Of a DNA stretch of 64,000 bases, positions 23,867 to 37,100 are shown in pieces; positions within the stretch are counted from its first letter, which is position 1; every line of letters begins with the position of its first letter. The position numbers and the translations under genes are program-made. This DNA comes from Hydractinia symbiolongicarpus. Taxonomy: Eukaryota; Cnidaria; Hydrozoa; Anthoathecata; Hydractiniidae. The stretch lies in contig NC_079876.1 in the NCBI RefSeq assembly GCF_029227915.1, forward strand, positions 32,531,828-32,595,827, in the 5' to 3' direction. Below the pieces are notes generated by a model, which made no database searches, was not told the origin of the DNA, and saw only the letters and a program-made list of their open reading frames with translations.

Positions 23867-24339
23867 GACTACATTTTTTAAAGAACCATAATGATGTGCC
23901 TAGGTTCTAAATAATTAATAAGTTTTGAAATATATCTACACACAATTCAACTATCCTGAGTTTCATTTACAACAGTGCGGCCACAAAAATTAAAAAAAGA
24001 ATGTTACTTTTCCGTGATACTTATGAAAAATTATACCTCCACTGAGGCTAGTAAAAATGTTTCTAAAAGTTAGAAATTGAATAATAATTCTTGCAGTTGT
24101 CAAGTCAAGTCAACAAAAAAGATAATTACAAAAGGAACACTGAAATAATTAGAACGAATCATCTTTTTGATATGAGTGCATTTATTGCAAAATATGAATC
24201 GTATGCTTAACATAAACAGACAATCATTAAAAACTCCTGATGTAAAAGAAACTTGCTGATGACTTTCTGATGCTTTCTGGCACCAGCAACCCCAATTGAA
24301 ATACAAGGCAAACAAAATCAACAATTTTGGATAATATAA

Positions 24340-24662
24340 CGCATCTTCATTATTATCTTGTTAAACTTCAATCACTTTGCTGAGAATTTTACCTTCTCTG
24401 TGTGATGACACGGTTAATCACATTCTACCCTATTTAGTATAGATGAACTGAGTGAAAAAAAAAAGAAATTCTACTTTAAAAGAAGCTCCCAACACAGTAA
24501 AAGCATCTTCATCTTTCCAAACCATTGCTTATGTTCATATGTATATACTAAACAGTTGAAATTGACGCCATCAAATGACTTGTCATCTAGATAATCTGAC
24601 ATTTCTATAGACCGTAAGCTTTTTTTTGTTAGTTTAGTTAGTTTTTTATGGTTAGCAATCAA
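24340..24662 (-). pseudogene. Decayed partial duplicate of CCDC78-like first exon
   Basis: The segment at about 24357-24398 matches the first coding exon around 23460-23500 (shared CTTGTT-AACTTCAATCACT and following bases) and continues more weakly (ACCCTATTTAG beside ACCCTCTTTAG). Further left in the duplicate the minus-strand reading includes SFDGVNFN and MLLLCWELLLK, loosely resembling the motor-like region. Stops and indels prevent expression. It looks like an old tandem duplicate upstream of the gene. Confidence 0.45.
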
Positions 24663-25056
24663 AAATAAAAAGACAACAAGAATAACAACTTCAATTATAA
24701 GAACACTGGTTTTCTACAGTAACAATAAAAAATCTTTGACAGCTCTTTTTCAATGCCTTAGGCTGACTCGCATACTGTTTGTGTTTTACCTAAAAAAAGA
24801 AGAAAAATAATTAGAGTATTAATTCATTTCATTTTTAATGGGTATTTGGCAAAACTTTTGATACATACCTTACACCTTACCAAGAAAAAAAAACTTATAG
24901 GTAAAAAATAGAAACTAGGAACTTATCTATGGCTATCAACTTTTTTCCTTTCTTGAAAAACAAAAAATGGCAAGAAAAGTGCTTTCTTAATTAGCAATAT
25001 GGTAGCTCTAATTTGAAGGGGTCATTTCCTTTAACTAAAGCAAGCTTTAATGGGTT

Positions 25057-25062
25057 TTTATT
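25057..25062 (-). terminator. Polyadenylation signal of ZRANB2
   Basis: AATAAA on the minus strand, about 50 bases after the ZRANB2 stop codon (25114-25116). Confidence 0.55.
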
Positions 25063-25113
25063 ATCAGCTTGCATAGTTCTTACTCTACCAATCTGCCACA
25101 AAGTGAATCTCCC

Positions 25114-28100
25114 TTATCTTCGATGAGGCGAGCGAGAACGTTTTCGTGGTGACCTAGAGCGTCTTCTAGGTGAACGTGAATGTTGCTGAGGTGAGCGAGA
25201 ACGTCTTCGTGGTGATCCAGAACGCCTTCGTGGCGAGCGGGAATATGATTGACGACGTGGAGAGCGTGAACGTGACCTTGATCTACTCCTAAACATAAAA
25301 AATTGAAGTTATTAAAGGTAAAATTCTAAGAGTATTAATGTTATACTGGTAAAGTAATTTAGTCTTGACCCTCTGTTATGTAAGAAATTTACTAATTTCC
25401 CTACAAAATTTTTAGCTTTTTAGAAAAACTACTATGCCACCATAATAGGTTCCTGTGAAATAATAATTTCAGCTCCCATGCAATGTGTATCAAAATTGTG
25501 AATAACTCTTTTGCCTTGGTTGTGGAAACCTGGAAAGTTTTGCAATTTGATTTTTGTTCAGACATTCAAATGCCGATTTAAACATTTAACGTGTCACATC
25601 ATGTTTTATAAATATGATTTGTAGACTTTTATTTTCTTGTGAAGGCAATATTAAAGAAGATTGCAGTTTTCTTCTTAGAAACTATGGGCTTTTTTACAGG
25701 AGCCATGCAATGATGTAAGAATATAGGCACACAAGCCTTAAAAGGTAATACTTAAAGCATCACACATAGAAATGCGGTATTAATAAATTGTTACAACCAG
25801 CACATCAAGGACAACAAAAATAGAATAATAGAAAATCTCAATGACAGATTAATTGCACTATATTTAGCACTGAATATCAACATTACAATTTTAATAGGAA
25901 TTAATTTGAGCAACAGAAATAAAAGTTGTGAAATGTTAGCAAGGTCTGTCATGAAATAACTTTGTTAAATGCTCTACAAGAGTGTCTACTTCTGCCATAG
26001 CACCAATACCAGTATCACCACATGCTAATGTTTTCGATATAGGTGCAATCATTTCATATCCCCAACCAATCAATGTGTCTGTATGCTGTTTTGTAATTGG
26101 ATGATTCCACATAAATGTATTCATAGCAGGTGCAAAAAAAATTGGCTTCTCAAAATTCCATGCTCGACATAAACAAGTAAGCAAATTGTCACATAATCCA
26201 TTGGCTAACTTTGCCAATGTATTTGCGCCCAGTGGAGAAATTAACATAGCATCAGCCCATTTAGTTAACTTAATATGTAAAATCTCATCACCAATCTTGC
26301 TCCATTCATTCCACTCATCAGAATCTCGATATATACTTGCAATGTTTTCTATTTCTTCAACATCTTTCTTAACAAAGAACTCTCCACTCCTTGTTAACAC
26401 AAGCCTGATTGAGACGTTTTGAAAACGTTGTTCTATTTTTTTCAATAAAAGTGGCAACTTAATTGTAGCCACGCTACCAGTGCATGCTAGTAACAAATTA
26501 AATACCATGTCTCAAATTAGCGTTATTGCTAAAACTGCATTCTTTATTTACCTTGATCGAGAACTGCTTGAGGTGCTACTTGAACTACTGCTCTTTGATC
26601 TATAAAAAAAAGAAAATCTTAGATGAGACAAGAATATTTTAACCCTAAAGCCACCAGATCTAACAGTCTACTATCTGTCACAAAAGACTGTAAATTGTTG
26701 CCATTTGTTAATACAAGTGTTACAGGTTGAAGATATTGCTTAACAAAATACTGAGAGGAAGAGAGACAATGACCAGGGAAGGACACACCTTTTAACAGCA
26801 GTTTTAAATAATTTTAGAAAATAATTGCAGATTTCACTTATGTAATATTTCTGTAGCTGACATTGTTTCATCGATCAACAGTTCAACTAAGCGCAAGGCC
26901 TGGCACTGATGAAGTATACAGCTCGAATATACCAAAACAATAACACACACATATAGCATTATCCACTATAAGAGCAAAACATTTAGCAGTACTTTGATGG
27001 CTGTTAAGCTCTATCTATTATTAAACGGACTGTTTTAAAATTTATTCAAATTCTATTTTACTATTAATACATTCAATAACAACATTGACTTATAATTTTA
27101 AGCAGCATTACTTTCACCAGTGTTTCAGTGCTTGAACAATGGCAATATCTAGATAACTTTAACGTACATATAACAGCTGAGCCATTAACTGCTTCCACAG
27201 TTACACAGAAAAAAATTGGGCTATAGATTTCCAAAAGTGTGATGGTTAAATTTTGTACATAAGTCTAGAAATCCTTCTGAAGAAACCATGGTATGCTGGT
27301 ATTAACTTGATTCCCCATTAAAAAAACTGTGAGCTTATTTAATAAAATAAATGAGATAAAAAAGGAATTCTAAAAACATTAACATTTAATGCAAGAGACA
27401 ACAATAAACCAGTTTGGGCAGAAACACAAGACAAGACTGGATTTAAGTTAGATGTATTTTATCTTTAATTTAGATATTATGCTAAAAAACACGACATATA
27501 ACATTATATATGTGCTCATGGAAAGATGTAAACAGACCATAAATATCAATAAAAAAAAAACTGCAAACAACTTATATCTGATTGAACTAAGGATATATAT
27601 GTTGGCACAATATTTACACTACATCAGACATATAAGTGTCATAATTACTGTCTCCAACATCAAAAAATACTTGGACAGACATATATTTTATTGTTGTAGA
27701 CAGACAGATACAATGTACTTGCTTTGAAAAACATGCATGGTAGCGTAGGATAGGATACATTTAGTGGAGTAACAAAAGCAGAAAACTGTCAGAACGAATG
27801 CTTGCTTTATATTAATTTATTTCAAACTTATTACATTTTAAGAGGGTAAAGATTACCCTCATAAAACTTAACCATCATCATTCATAGCTGAACCTACAAC
27901 TATAAGTAAGACTTTTATTTAAAACTTTGCAAAGCTCCGCACAATTGTTCTTTTTGACCTACCTACTGCTCCGTTTGGAAGAACGCTCTGGTGACTTTGA
28001 TTCTCGTCTAGAAAGAAGAATCATGATTGTGTAATATTCTATATAATAAATGACTGCTTGATATTTATTGCATTTTTTTGGTGTTCACACGCATGTATAA

Positions 28101-31100
28101 ATTATTCTCTATCAACAACACATTAGTGTTTAAAACAGTCAGTTTAATTTAATATTAGTTCGGTATGTCAGGTATTAAAGGACAAAGCTCTATTCTCTAG
28201 GGTACTAGTTATTGCATTGCACCAAGTGCAATATGGTGTATATTTTGTGAGTGCTTTAAATTTTCTATGAGGCTTCAGGCAATTAAAATATCTGCAAGAA
28301 AAATATTATTTAAGAAAACAAGGATTCTGTTTTTCAAACGCAAGGTAGTTCAATTTGAGAAGCGTTTATAATTTTGATTTAATGTTTCTTGTAACAATTA
28401 ATAACATTAAACAACTCCCAATTGCTAATGAAAATTATATTTATTTCCTTTGATTGGCTGTTTAACTTATGATTTTGATGATATGTTTAAAGTTACATTT
28501 AGTTGTGTTTCGAACTTTTTATTGAGTGTTTCATGCCTTTATTTTCACCTTTTCTAGTGAATTATAACACTACTTTAAATTATTCAAAAAATTTATCTTC
28601 TACGTGAATAAATGAAATAAACACAAATTAAACATAACACGTTTTGCTCATTTGACATATGTTCTGTTTCGTCATTACTTGAAAATGGTGTATGTGATTC
28701 CTACAGGAAAAAATGCCTGCAAGAGAGACTACCTGAATTGGTTTTCATCCTTATCTTGATATAAAAAAACATACCTTTTTAAAATTTTTGGAGCTGGAGG
28801 AGGTGCACTAAGAAAAGAAAATATCTCTTATAATAATACAGAGATGGTGTCTGTTTGTAACAGGCAAAGTGGATGTCTTCATTTTCTTTTGATGTTGCCG
28901 AAAAAGTTATGTCTAATATGTTTAATTTTTTGATGTAAAGGCACGACAAAAATAACACTACTTTAACGTCAATATCCTATATTAAATTAATGAAGCCATT
29001 ACAGTGCACCTAAAATTTTCAGGCCAAATAACTTGGAAACGAGTTGGTGACGTCAATGTTTTTTCACCGCGTGGGTAACCAGGGACCACCTGGGACCAAT
29101 TAGGGAAATTTCCAAACCTGGGTCCCCAAATCCGTTTCGGAATGAATGGGTTTATGATGTCATCAAAAAACCTTTAAACCACAATATTTCCGTAACTGTT
29201 TGTCAAAAGTACATGATCCTATACATTTTCGTGATCAGCGTTTTAAGATCTATACAATGAAGGCAGTAGTAGGTATACAAATTTCTAAAAAAAATTTTTG
29301 TGTTTTCACGGGCCTTTGCTGACATCAGCACAATTTTTAAACCCTTATATCTCCTTAGGCATTCCTCGAAAACATATTATCCCATGCATTATTTTGATCA
29401 GCGCTTTACACAATAGAGGCAACGTGAAAACAAGCTTCTGGATAATTTTTTGTGGATTGGTTGCTGACGTCATCAAAATTCAAGTAACACTTCTTTTTCA
29501 TTTTTATCCTGCATCAGTGGATTTTTCCACATGCTTTCTCGACTAGTAAATATAATAATTTAATTTTACCCGCGGATTAAAGTCCACGCAGTATCTAACG
29601 GAAACAAGTTGTTTATCAACTGAAAAAAGAAAAGCGGAGCGAAGAAGGTTGTCTGTTTTCTCAAAGTAATCCTGGTAAAGGTTTTTTCAAACATTGTTTT
29701 CTCATCATGACGTTAGATTAAAGCTTATATTTTTTTCTCCATATTTTCCATTTTTGTGTTTTGGGGCCGAGGTTGCTTCCTTTTATAGAAATTCTATCGG
29801 ATTCGAATATTAATGTAATTTGAATCTGAAATGTAAAAAAAAACTGTTGTGTTGTTGTCAAACGAAGTTGGTGTTGCAGTTAGAAATGTTTCTAACGTAC
29901 GATGATTTAACATCACAAAGAGAACTGATTGAAAATGTTTCAGGCAATTGTATGCATCTTCAATTCGTTCTCTTTGGGATGAAACGAAGTTTAGTATTCA
30001 TAGTAAAAAACTGATTGGAGTTTTATTAGGAGAACGCTAGCAAGCTACCTACTGAGAAGTAAAAGAAAAGCAGGTTCGTTGTTTAGATTATTTAGTAGAG
30101 AAATGAACTTATATATAACGATGTATAACGAGTTTCTAGCCATTTCTTTCAGAGCTAAAATGTTGTTGTGTCTTGAGGCGGAAAATATTTTCTTTAAGCA
30201 CTTATTTTGTAAGTACATACTCTGAAAACGGGTCAGAAGTTTAGAATATCCTAAAAATATGTCTAAGCTTAATAGTTTGTTTTAAATATGAAGATTTGTA
30301 AGACGCACAAAATTGATTAGAAGTTTACTGTTTTTATTGTATATCAAACGAACTGAACTTTTTTTGTCCAAGCAATGGGCTGTTACGTGTAGTAGAATTG
30401 CCATTAGCTAGCCATAAAAACTTGTAGCATGTTTTTTTAAGGCATTATATGTTTTCAGGCCATAGTCATGCTAAGAACATAATGAAAATAATGAGGATAG
30501 CATTTGTGAAAAAAGTTCATAACATCAAGACTGAAACTAAAACACACTATTCTTATAAAAACAGTGTGTATATCCTAGAAAAGAATTTACATAAACATGT
30601 AAAAAGTAATTTTTTTTAATTGTTACTGTTTTTAACACTACAGATTGTGTGATTCAGTGTTGATGTCGTTATAAAAAACCTAAACCTAAAACCTAAAGTT
30701 AAATCAATGTTTACATCTGTTACGTTGCCGTTTAAAATATATTCGATTTTTAAATTCAAAAACGCTGCATTGTTATCTTCTTTGATTTTATGCGTGATTT
30801 TCTTAACTATAAGTTTGGGTCTGTTCTTTTAATATTTTAGATTGAAATATTTCGGTAGATATACAACATACCTACCAAATGATTCAAGTTTTTATATTTT
30901 TCTTTTATGTGTTTTCAACTATTAATTTCTTATATTTTGAGTATAACTTTGGAAGGTTTGCCGTTTGCAATAGACTAAACAGCTGATTTTGTGTGACTTT
31001 GAAAAATGTTGGATTTTTAATGTTTAGTATCCTTTTTTCCCCTGTTGTATTTCTGGAATGGCAAAGCAAGTATATAGTTTTTGCGTATTTCGCTTTTTAC

Positions 31101-34100
31101 GTAACGGTTGTTAGACGCCTTTGATTTTTTTGGACGTTTTCCATTTTTATTTCATAATTTTTTTTATTTTTTTGTTGCACATGCTTATATTTTTAGACGT
31201 TTTGTTTCAGCAGTTATAAACATAAAATAATGCAGATTGAGAGCAACCTCGATCCCAGGGTTTTTTTCTCTTTTTGCCATCCCGTTATAAAAGAGACAAA
31301 GAGCCTGGGATCGAGGTTGAAATGTGAGTTTTGAAAATTCAAATTACTGAGTTCTATGTTTTTATTTGGCACCCCTCAAAAGGACTCAATGAGATTCAGT
31401 GGATTCTTCCATGGGAATTCGGTTAGTATATATAATAATACGCCAGTTTCGTGTGTCTGTGACAGGCAAAGTGGATGTGTTGTTTTTTCTAAACAAACAG
31501 CCGCGGTAACATGTCACTTTTGCTAAAATTTTCTTTTATTCTGTCTTTTGTGTGCTTTTTCAAATTGGTTTAAAATTTTTGATTTAAAAAGGTCATGGTT
31601 AATTTGTTATTGTTCTGATAAAAACCTTTGTGTAATTATGTAAACTAACTTTTTACACAAAAGTCATGGGTAATTAATTTTTATTATTCCCTTAAGCACG
31701 TGTCTATTGTCTACTGTTATATGAAAAACATATTGGTTTCATTTATTCCCGCTTGAATAGAATTAACAACAAAACGTTTTGACAAAAAGAACAATGCTTA
31801 TCGCTGTTTGGCTAAAACAAATCATATAATAAATTAAAGTGATTTTATTAGTTAGGAATTTTATTGCATGCGAATTTAAATTTACCGTGACAGGAGCTTT
31901 GTTATAAATTGTTATAAGAGTAAAGTCACAGGCAATTAACAGGCAATTAACATTGTTATTATAATTGTCAATTTCGTTCAAAAGTTTTGCGTCTTTAAAA
32001 TGAAACTGACAACAAATGATATTTGATATCTCCACGTGATTTCATTTAAAACGTTTCCTTTTTAGCCTTCTTAATGAAATTATCAACAAACCTTTTTGTG
32101 ATAAGAAGCCAAATAAATTTAAGGGGACTATTCCACGGGTTTAAAAAACTAGTTTGTTTAATAATAGCGTTCAAAAAAATATCTTGAGTAAAAAATCAAT
32201 TTCAAGGACAGTTCAAGCAGTTTCTTTCTGCAACCAGAGGTAAAGAAATTACTGCATTATCCACAGCAAAAACCTTCACAAACATGGAAAAATATATATG
32301 TAGTTTACACTCATATTTTTAATATAAAAATGCCAAATTTCAACAATGGCCGCGCCAATAGGCTCAGCACTCTTTTTTAGTGTACACTACTCCCGAAGCT
32401 TGTACCCAGGACAATTGGAACCCAAATCAGAATCCTATTGAGTGTTTCAAGAGGGTTTTTAACGTACACATTGGAAGAAAAAAACTGATTTTTATTTTTC
32501 AGATGTCTTCTATAAGAGTTTTAATGATATATAGAAGCACAAGAATTTTTTTGACAATTTAACATTGTTATGCAAATCAATCTTTTTTCTACAATAGTTT
32601 TCCATAATATTTTCTTTTAAACTTTGCAAAAACAATTTTTGTTTATGCGTTAAGATTTAGCTGTGAATGACAATGTTTCACACTGATTGGGCCTGATCAT
32701 AATGAAAAAGTATAACCTGTCCAAAGCAGTGCCACTTTGTAAGACATACATTAGTCAGAACACACGTTTGATCACATATGCAAACACTCGCAAATAATTT
32801 TATGCAAGCCATTTACTGCTTGTGTAAGACTAGTTTATTATAGTTTTTTTTTTCAAAAATTCTGCAACACAATTTAAAGCAGGTCCATAGAAAAAATTTA
32901 AGCAAGTGAAACCAAACATTGGAGGCCTAATATTTGACTCGAGGTGTTTAAATTCTTATGACTAGACTTTGTCACATTTTGTCAAGTTTTGCTTAAAAAT
33001 TGACTACAAAAGGCAATTATTTCGAATTCATATAGGAAAAGGATTTACCTATCATCATCTGATCCACTTAAATCATACTTTGAAAGGTCTACATCATCAT
33101 CATCATCATCATCTTCTTCCTCTTCTTCATCATCCTTCTGAAAATAAAAAAGGGAGACATAAATTTAAAATAGGGACTGTTCTGTTTTAATTTTAGACAT
33201 TTATTAAAGGTGAGCTAATAGGTCAAAGTAGTACTAAGGTCGCCACCATGGCATTGTTCATGGTGGATTTTCTGTTGGTAAATTAATAGTTTGTGTGACT
33301 AAGTCTGCAGGGATTTAAGAAACGCATTGTGATTAAGCGAGGGAATGCTAAACACATAAACTGTGTCTCCTGTGTTTGTCTGAGAGTAAATTCATTTATC
33401 ATGTTTAGAAATAATATCTTTTCCAGAATAAAATGTTTTGAAATAAACTGTTACAAATATAGTTTTTGATGCTTAAGTTTTCACTTAAAAAAAGGGAATT
33501 ACATGTATTAAAATTTATTACAAACCTTCATCCATCGTTATGTACGTCGTGTGAGGTCACAAATCAACAAAATATGTACGGACCGTGTTGGCTTTTGATT
33601 AATAATGGTGGTGACTATTAATTTAATTATCACTTTTTCAGGAAAAAAGTTGGATGTGGTTTTGTAATTATATGATTTTATGTTTTGCACATAAACATGA
33701 TTAAGGTTTGCTTTGCAACTGTTGCTAATCTTTTTGTATTTCAATATTCATGACAATTCTTGAAAAATAAATTAGTGAAAACATTTCTTTTTATAAATTC
33801 TAAAAATTTGTGTTATCAATTAAAACAAAGACAGGAAAGCCTTCATTAAAGAAAAAGATAACTTTTGATAGGCAATGCTTCTTCATAGCATTTCATTATT
33901 ATAGTATTTACAATGTATTATAAAACAGACAGCAGTAATTGAAAGAGTGAGGTATCAAGATTCCATACTGGATGAACTCAACTATGGAATTTAAACAGCA
34001 GGACTTAATTTTATAATAACACAACAATAATGTTTACAAAAGTAAAGGTTGTGCAAGAAAACTTATTATGGAATGCGTTAAGTTATGTATAGAAATTCAA

Positions 34101-37100
34101 AAACCACAATAACAATTAAATACCTGATGGTTCTTTTCTGGAGTCTCTATTCTGGACTAAAAATAGTGGTAAAAAGCATTATAATATCTTCTTATGCATT
34201 CTGTGATTTTAAGTTTGTATACTAGAGTACAGTATTATGGTTTTTGTATATGTTTTTATTTTCGAAAAATACCAGTATAACATGAAGAAATGATTATCTT
34301 AATGACAATTTTATGTTTCTTATAACCACACAACTGCAAGGCGTCCTGAAAGTACAAATTTTGCAAAAGCCTTACCTGGACAACAGGTACTTTTCCTCGA
34401 AACTTTTTCTTTTTTCGACCAAACTGAATAAAAGGACAAAGGAATTATTTTTCAGAAAAACAACAAAAAAGGCTTTAGTAAACAGAATGTCAACAATAGA
34501 AAAATATAACCTACTTCATCAAACTCTCCATCAGAATCTTCTCTTTCTTTATAAGATACGTTTTCGTTTTCTTTAAACCCCCCACCATATCCTGAAGAAC
34601 AAAAGCATAGAACTTGTAAAATTACAGTAAAAATTGTACTTGAAAGATCTGGTCTTTACTGGTCTTTTGCCTTATGTGAGTTTTTAACAGTCTTAGGTCT
34701 GTTACTAGCAGTCTCCAATGATTCTCCAGATCTTGCATATTTTTAAATGATAATAATTATTCTATTGACTGAACTAGTGTCAAAAAGTACTTATTCTCCA
34801 CGTTTAATGCTTTGCTAGATTGGGACAAGTTCTATTTTTTAATGCAGCATGCAGTTGTTTTTCTTAAGAAGGTGCCATAATGGCAGATTATAATGGAAAT
34901 ACTAAGCTGTGCGTTTAATATAATCTAATTTTCTCTAAACTGTCTATCAACTTTTTTGCAGGAGTGAGCGTAGTGCATAAATGCGTATAACAAAAACAAC
35001 AATCGGTAAATTGACATCTCCTTACCAGTCCTGTGCTCGTCTGGACCAACTTTTGGTGCATTACACACATTACACGTACTTCGTCTTGCCCAGTTGATAT
35101 TACCACACCTATGAAATTGACAACAGAAACAAAATCAATACACAAAGAGAAATTCTTTTAAATTTAAAACATAGCTTAATTTATTTATTTTAATATGATT
35201 ACAGGTTTTATAATACATTGGGCAAAGAGGAACAGGAGGCAAATTGAGAATTGAATGAAACGACTGGTTTATACAACAAATTAATTTGACACTGAAATGT
35301 AAATACCGTATTTTCCGGTATATAACCCGCGGGTTATACGTTGATTTTTACGATTTCCACTGTTGGTGCGGGTTATAATGTGGTGCGGGTTATATGGTAA
35401 TTTTTATTTTTTCAGTCATTTATTGTTAAATTTAAAGCTTATACATTTACAGGTGCAAGCAAGCCAAGGATTTCTTTCTTTTAATAGAATCTTTTGTCTG
35501 TTGTTTTTCGTTTATTTGTAGTACTAAAACAACCTTATAAAATTACGCAGAATGAAACAAAGCAATAGTATATGTGATGGTCTGGGAAGAAATCATGGAA
35601 CACAAAAGAATAATATAACTGCATGCGGATCCGATACGTAGTAACCACCTACGTGATTTATTTTTCTCACACAGTGAAATTGCTTTACATTTCTATTGCT
35701 TTTAAGTGCTACTATTAGGAGCTCTCTCTAAAACACAATTCTGGAGATCATTTTTTCTTTTGTGTTGAATGTAATTTTAATCTATTTATATCTTTGCAAT
35801 CACATTGAGCACATTGAAATGATTTGCTTCTGGTAATAGAGCAGTATAGCAGGTATCATTTTTAGGTTTTATTAACATGTATTTCACAACCTAGTGCCCA
35901 GGACTTAATTAATAATTCCTGGTAAAAATATTGAAAAATGTTAAATTCAAATGTATAAGATAATTTTCTTTTTTTATCTTCGATACCTTCAAGCAACAGA
36001 TGACCATTAAAAATATGAAAAATAAATTAAAAATACAATTAATAAGACACATGCAACTATCTCCACTCCATTGCTGCAACTTATTTTATCATGCACATTG
36101 TGATTGCTGAGATATAAATGGATAACAAAATTTTATAAACAATAAAAAGGAATGTTCCGTACATCGCTGTTACAGACAATCCGTGGTTGTTTGTTACTTC
36201 AGCAGTCGGGGACAAGGAAGTTAAGACTGAGAGAGTTGCTAGTTCAGACACTCTGTTCTCGTGTTTGGGGTTCACAAGTTTAAACTTCCCCCGCTTGTCT
36301 CCAGCATGAAAAAAAAGGCACAAAGCTAAAAAACAAAGTAAAAAACCAACCACAGGCGCATGTTTATAAAATGAAATGGGTAAGTAAATTGTTTTTAACA
36401 CAATGCGGGTTATACAAAGGTACGGGTAAGGAAAATCGCTGATTGAAATTTTATGCGGGTTATACAAAGGTGCGGTTTATATACCGGAAAATAAAGTAGA
36501 CATTTTAATGTTACTTTTAAAGGTAATATGTGACTCAGTAAGCATTGAAAATAGCTATATACTTGGCTGTGAACAAATTATTCTTAGCAGAAAGGTGTAC
36601 ATACATTAGAAAAGAGAATGCATTTTGCTTTTAACTTTCAAAATCAAACATACTTGCTACATTGCCAATCATTGGCACTAAACAATCCTTTGCTTTTCTC
36701 TGCAAATTTTTCTCCAATTTCATGACCGGAACTTTTAACTACTGCTTCCGGCTGTTTAGCTAAAATAAAAAGTAGAAAATAACATCATGCTGAATTGTTG
36801 CATTCACAAACTTAGATTTCTCCTGATTGAGTTTTATTTAAACCAGTTGTAGCCCCCTGGAAACCATGATTCAAAACAACCCATCGTACATATCACAGGC
36901 AGCTTTATCACAATTTCAGTCTGCATTACAGGCAGACAAGGTGTTTCATTAAAGAGAAACACATGCCTATGACATTATGGCCTATAATATGTGATATGTG
37001 GCTTATTTTGTGGTAGAGCCAAACTGTTTCTTGCCAGATGCTAAATTCACCAATATTATTCTTAACCTACTGCTAATTAGAACCAACCATTTCACTTCAT

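Noticed and set aside
36081-36467. 128-codon minus-strand ORF
   Set aside because: Overlaps the end of the 35309-36493 element; no recognisable domain and no splice evidence.
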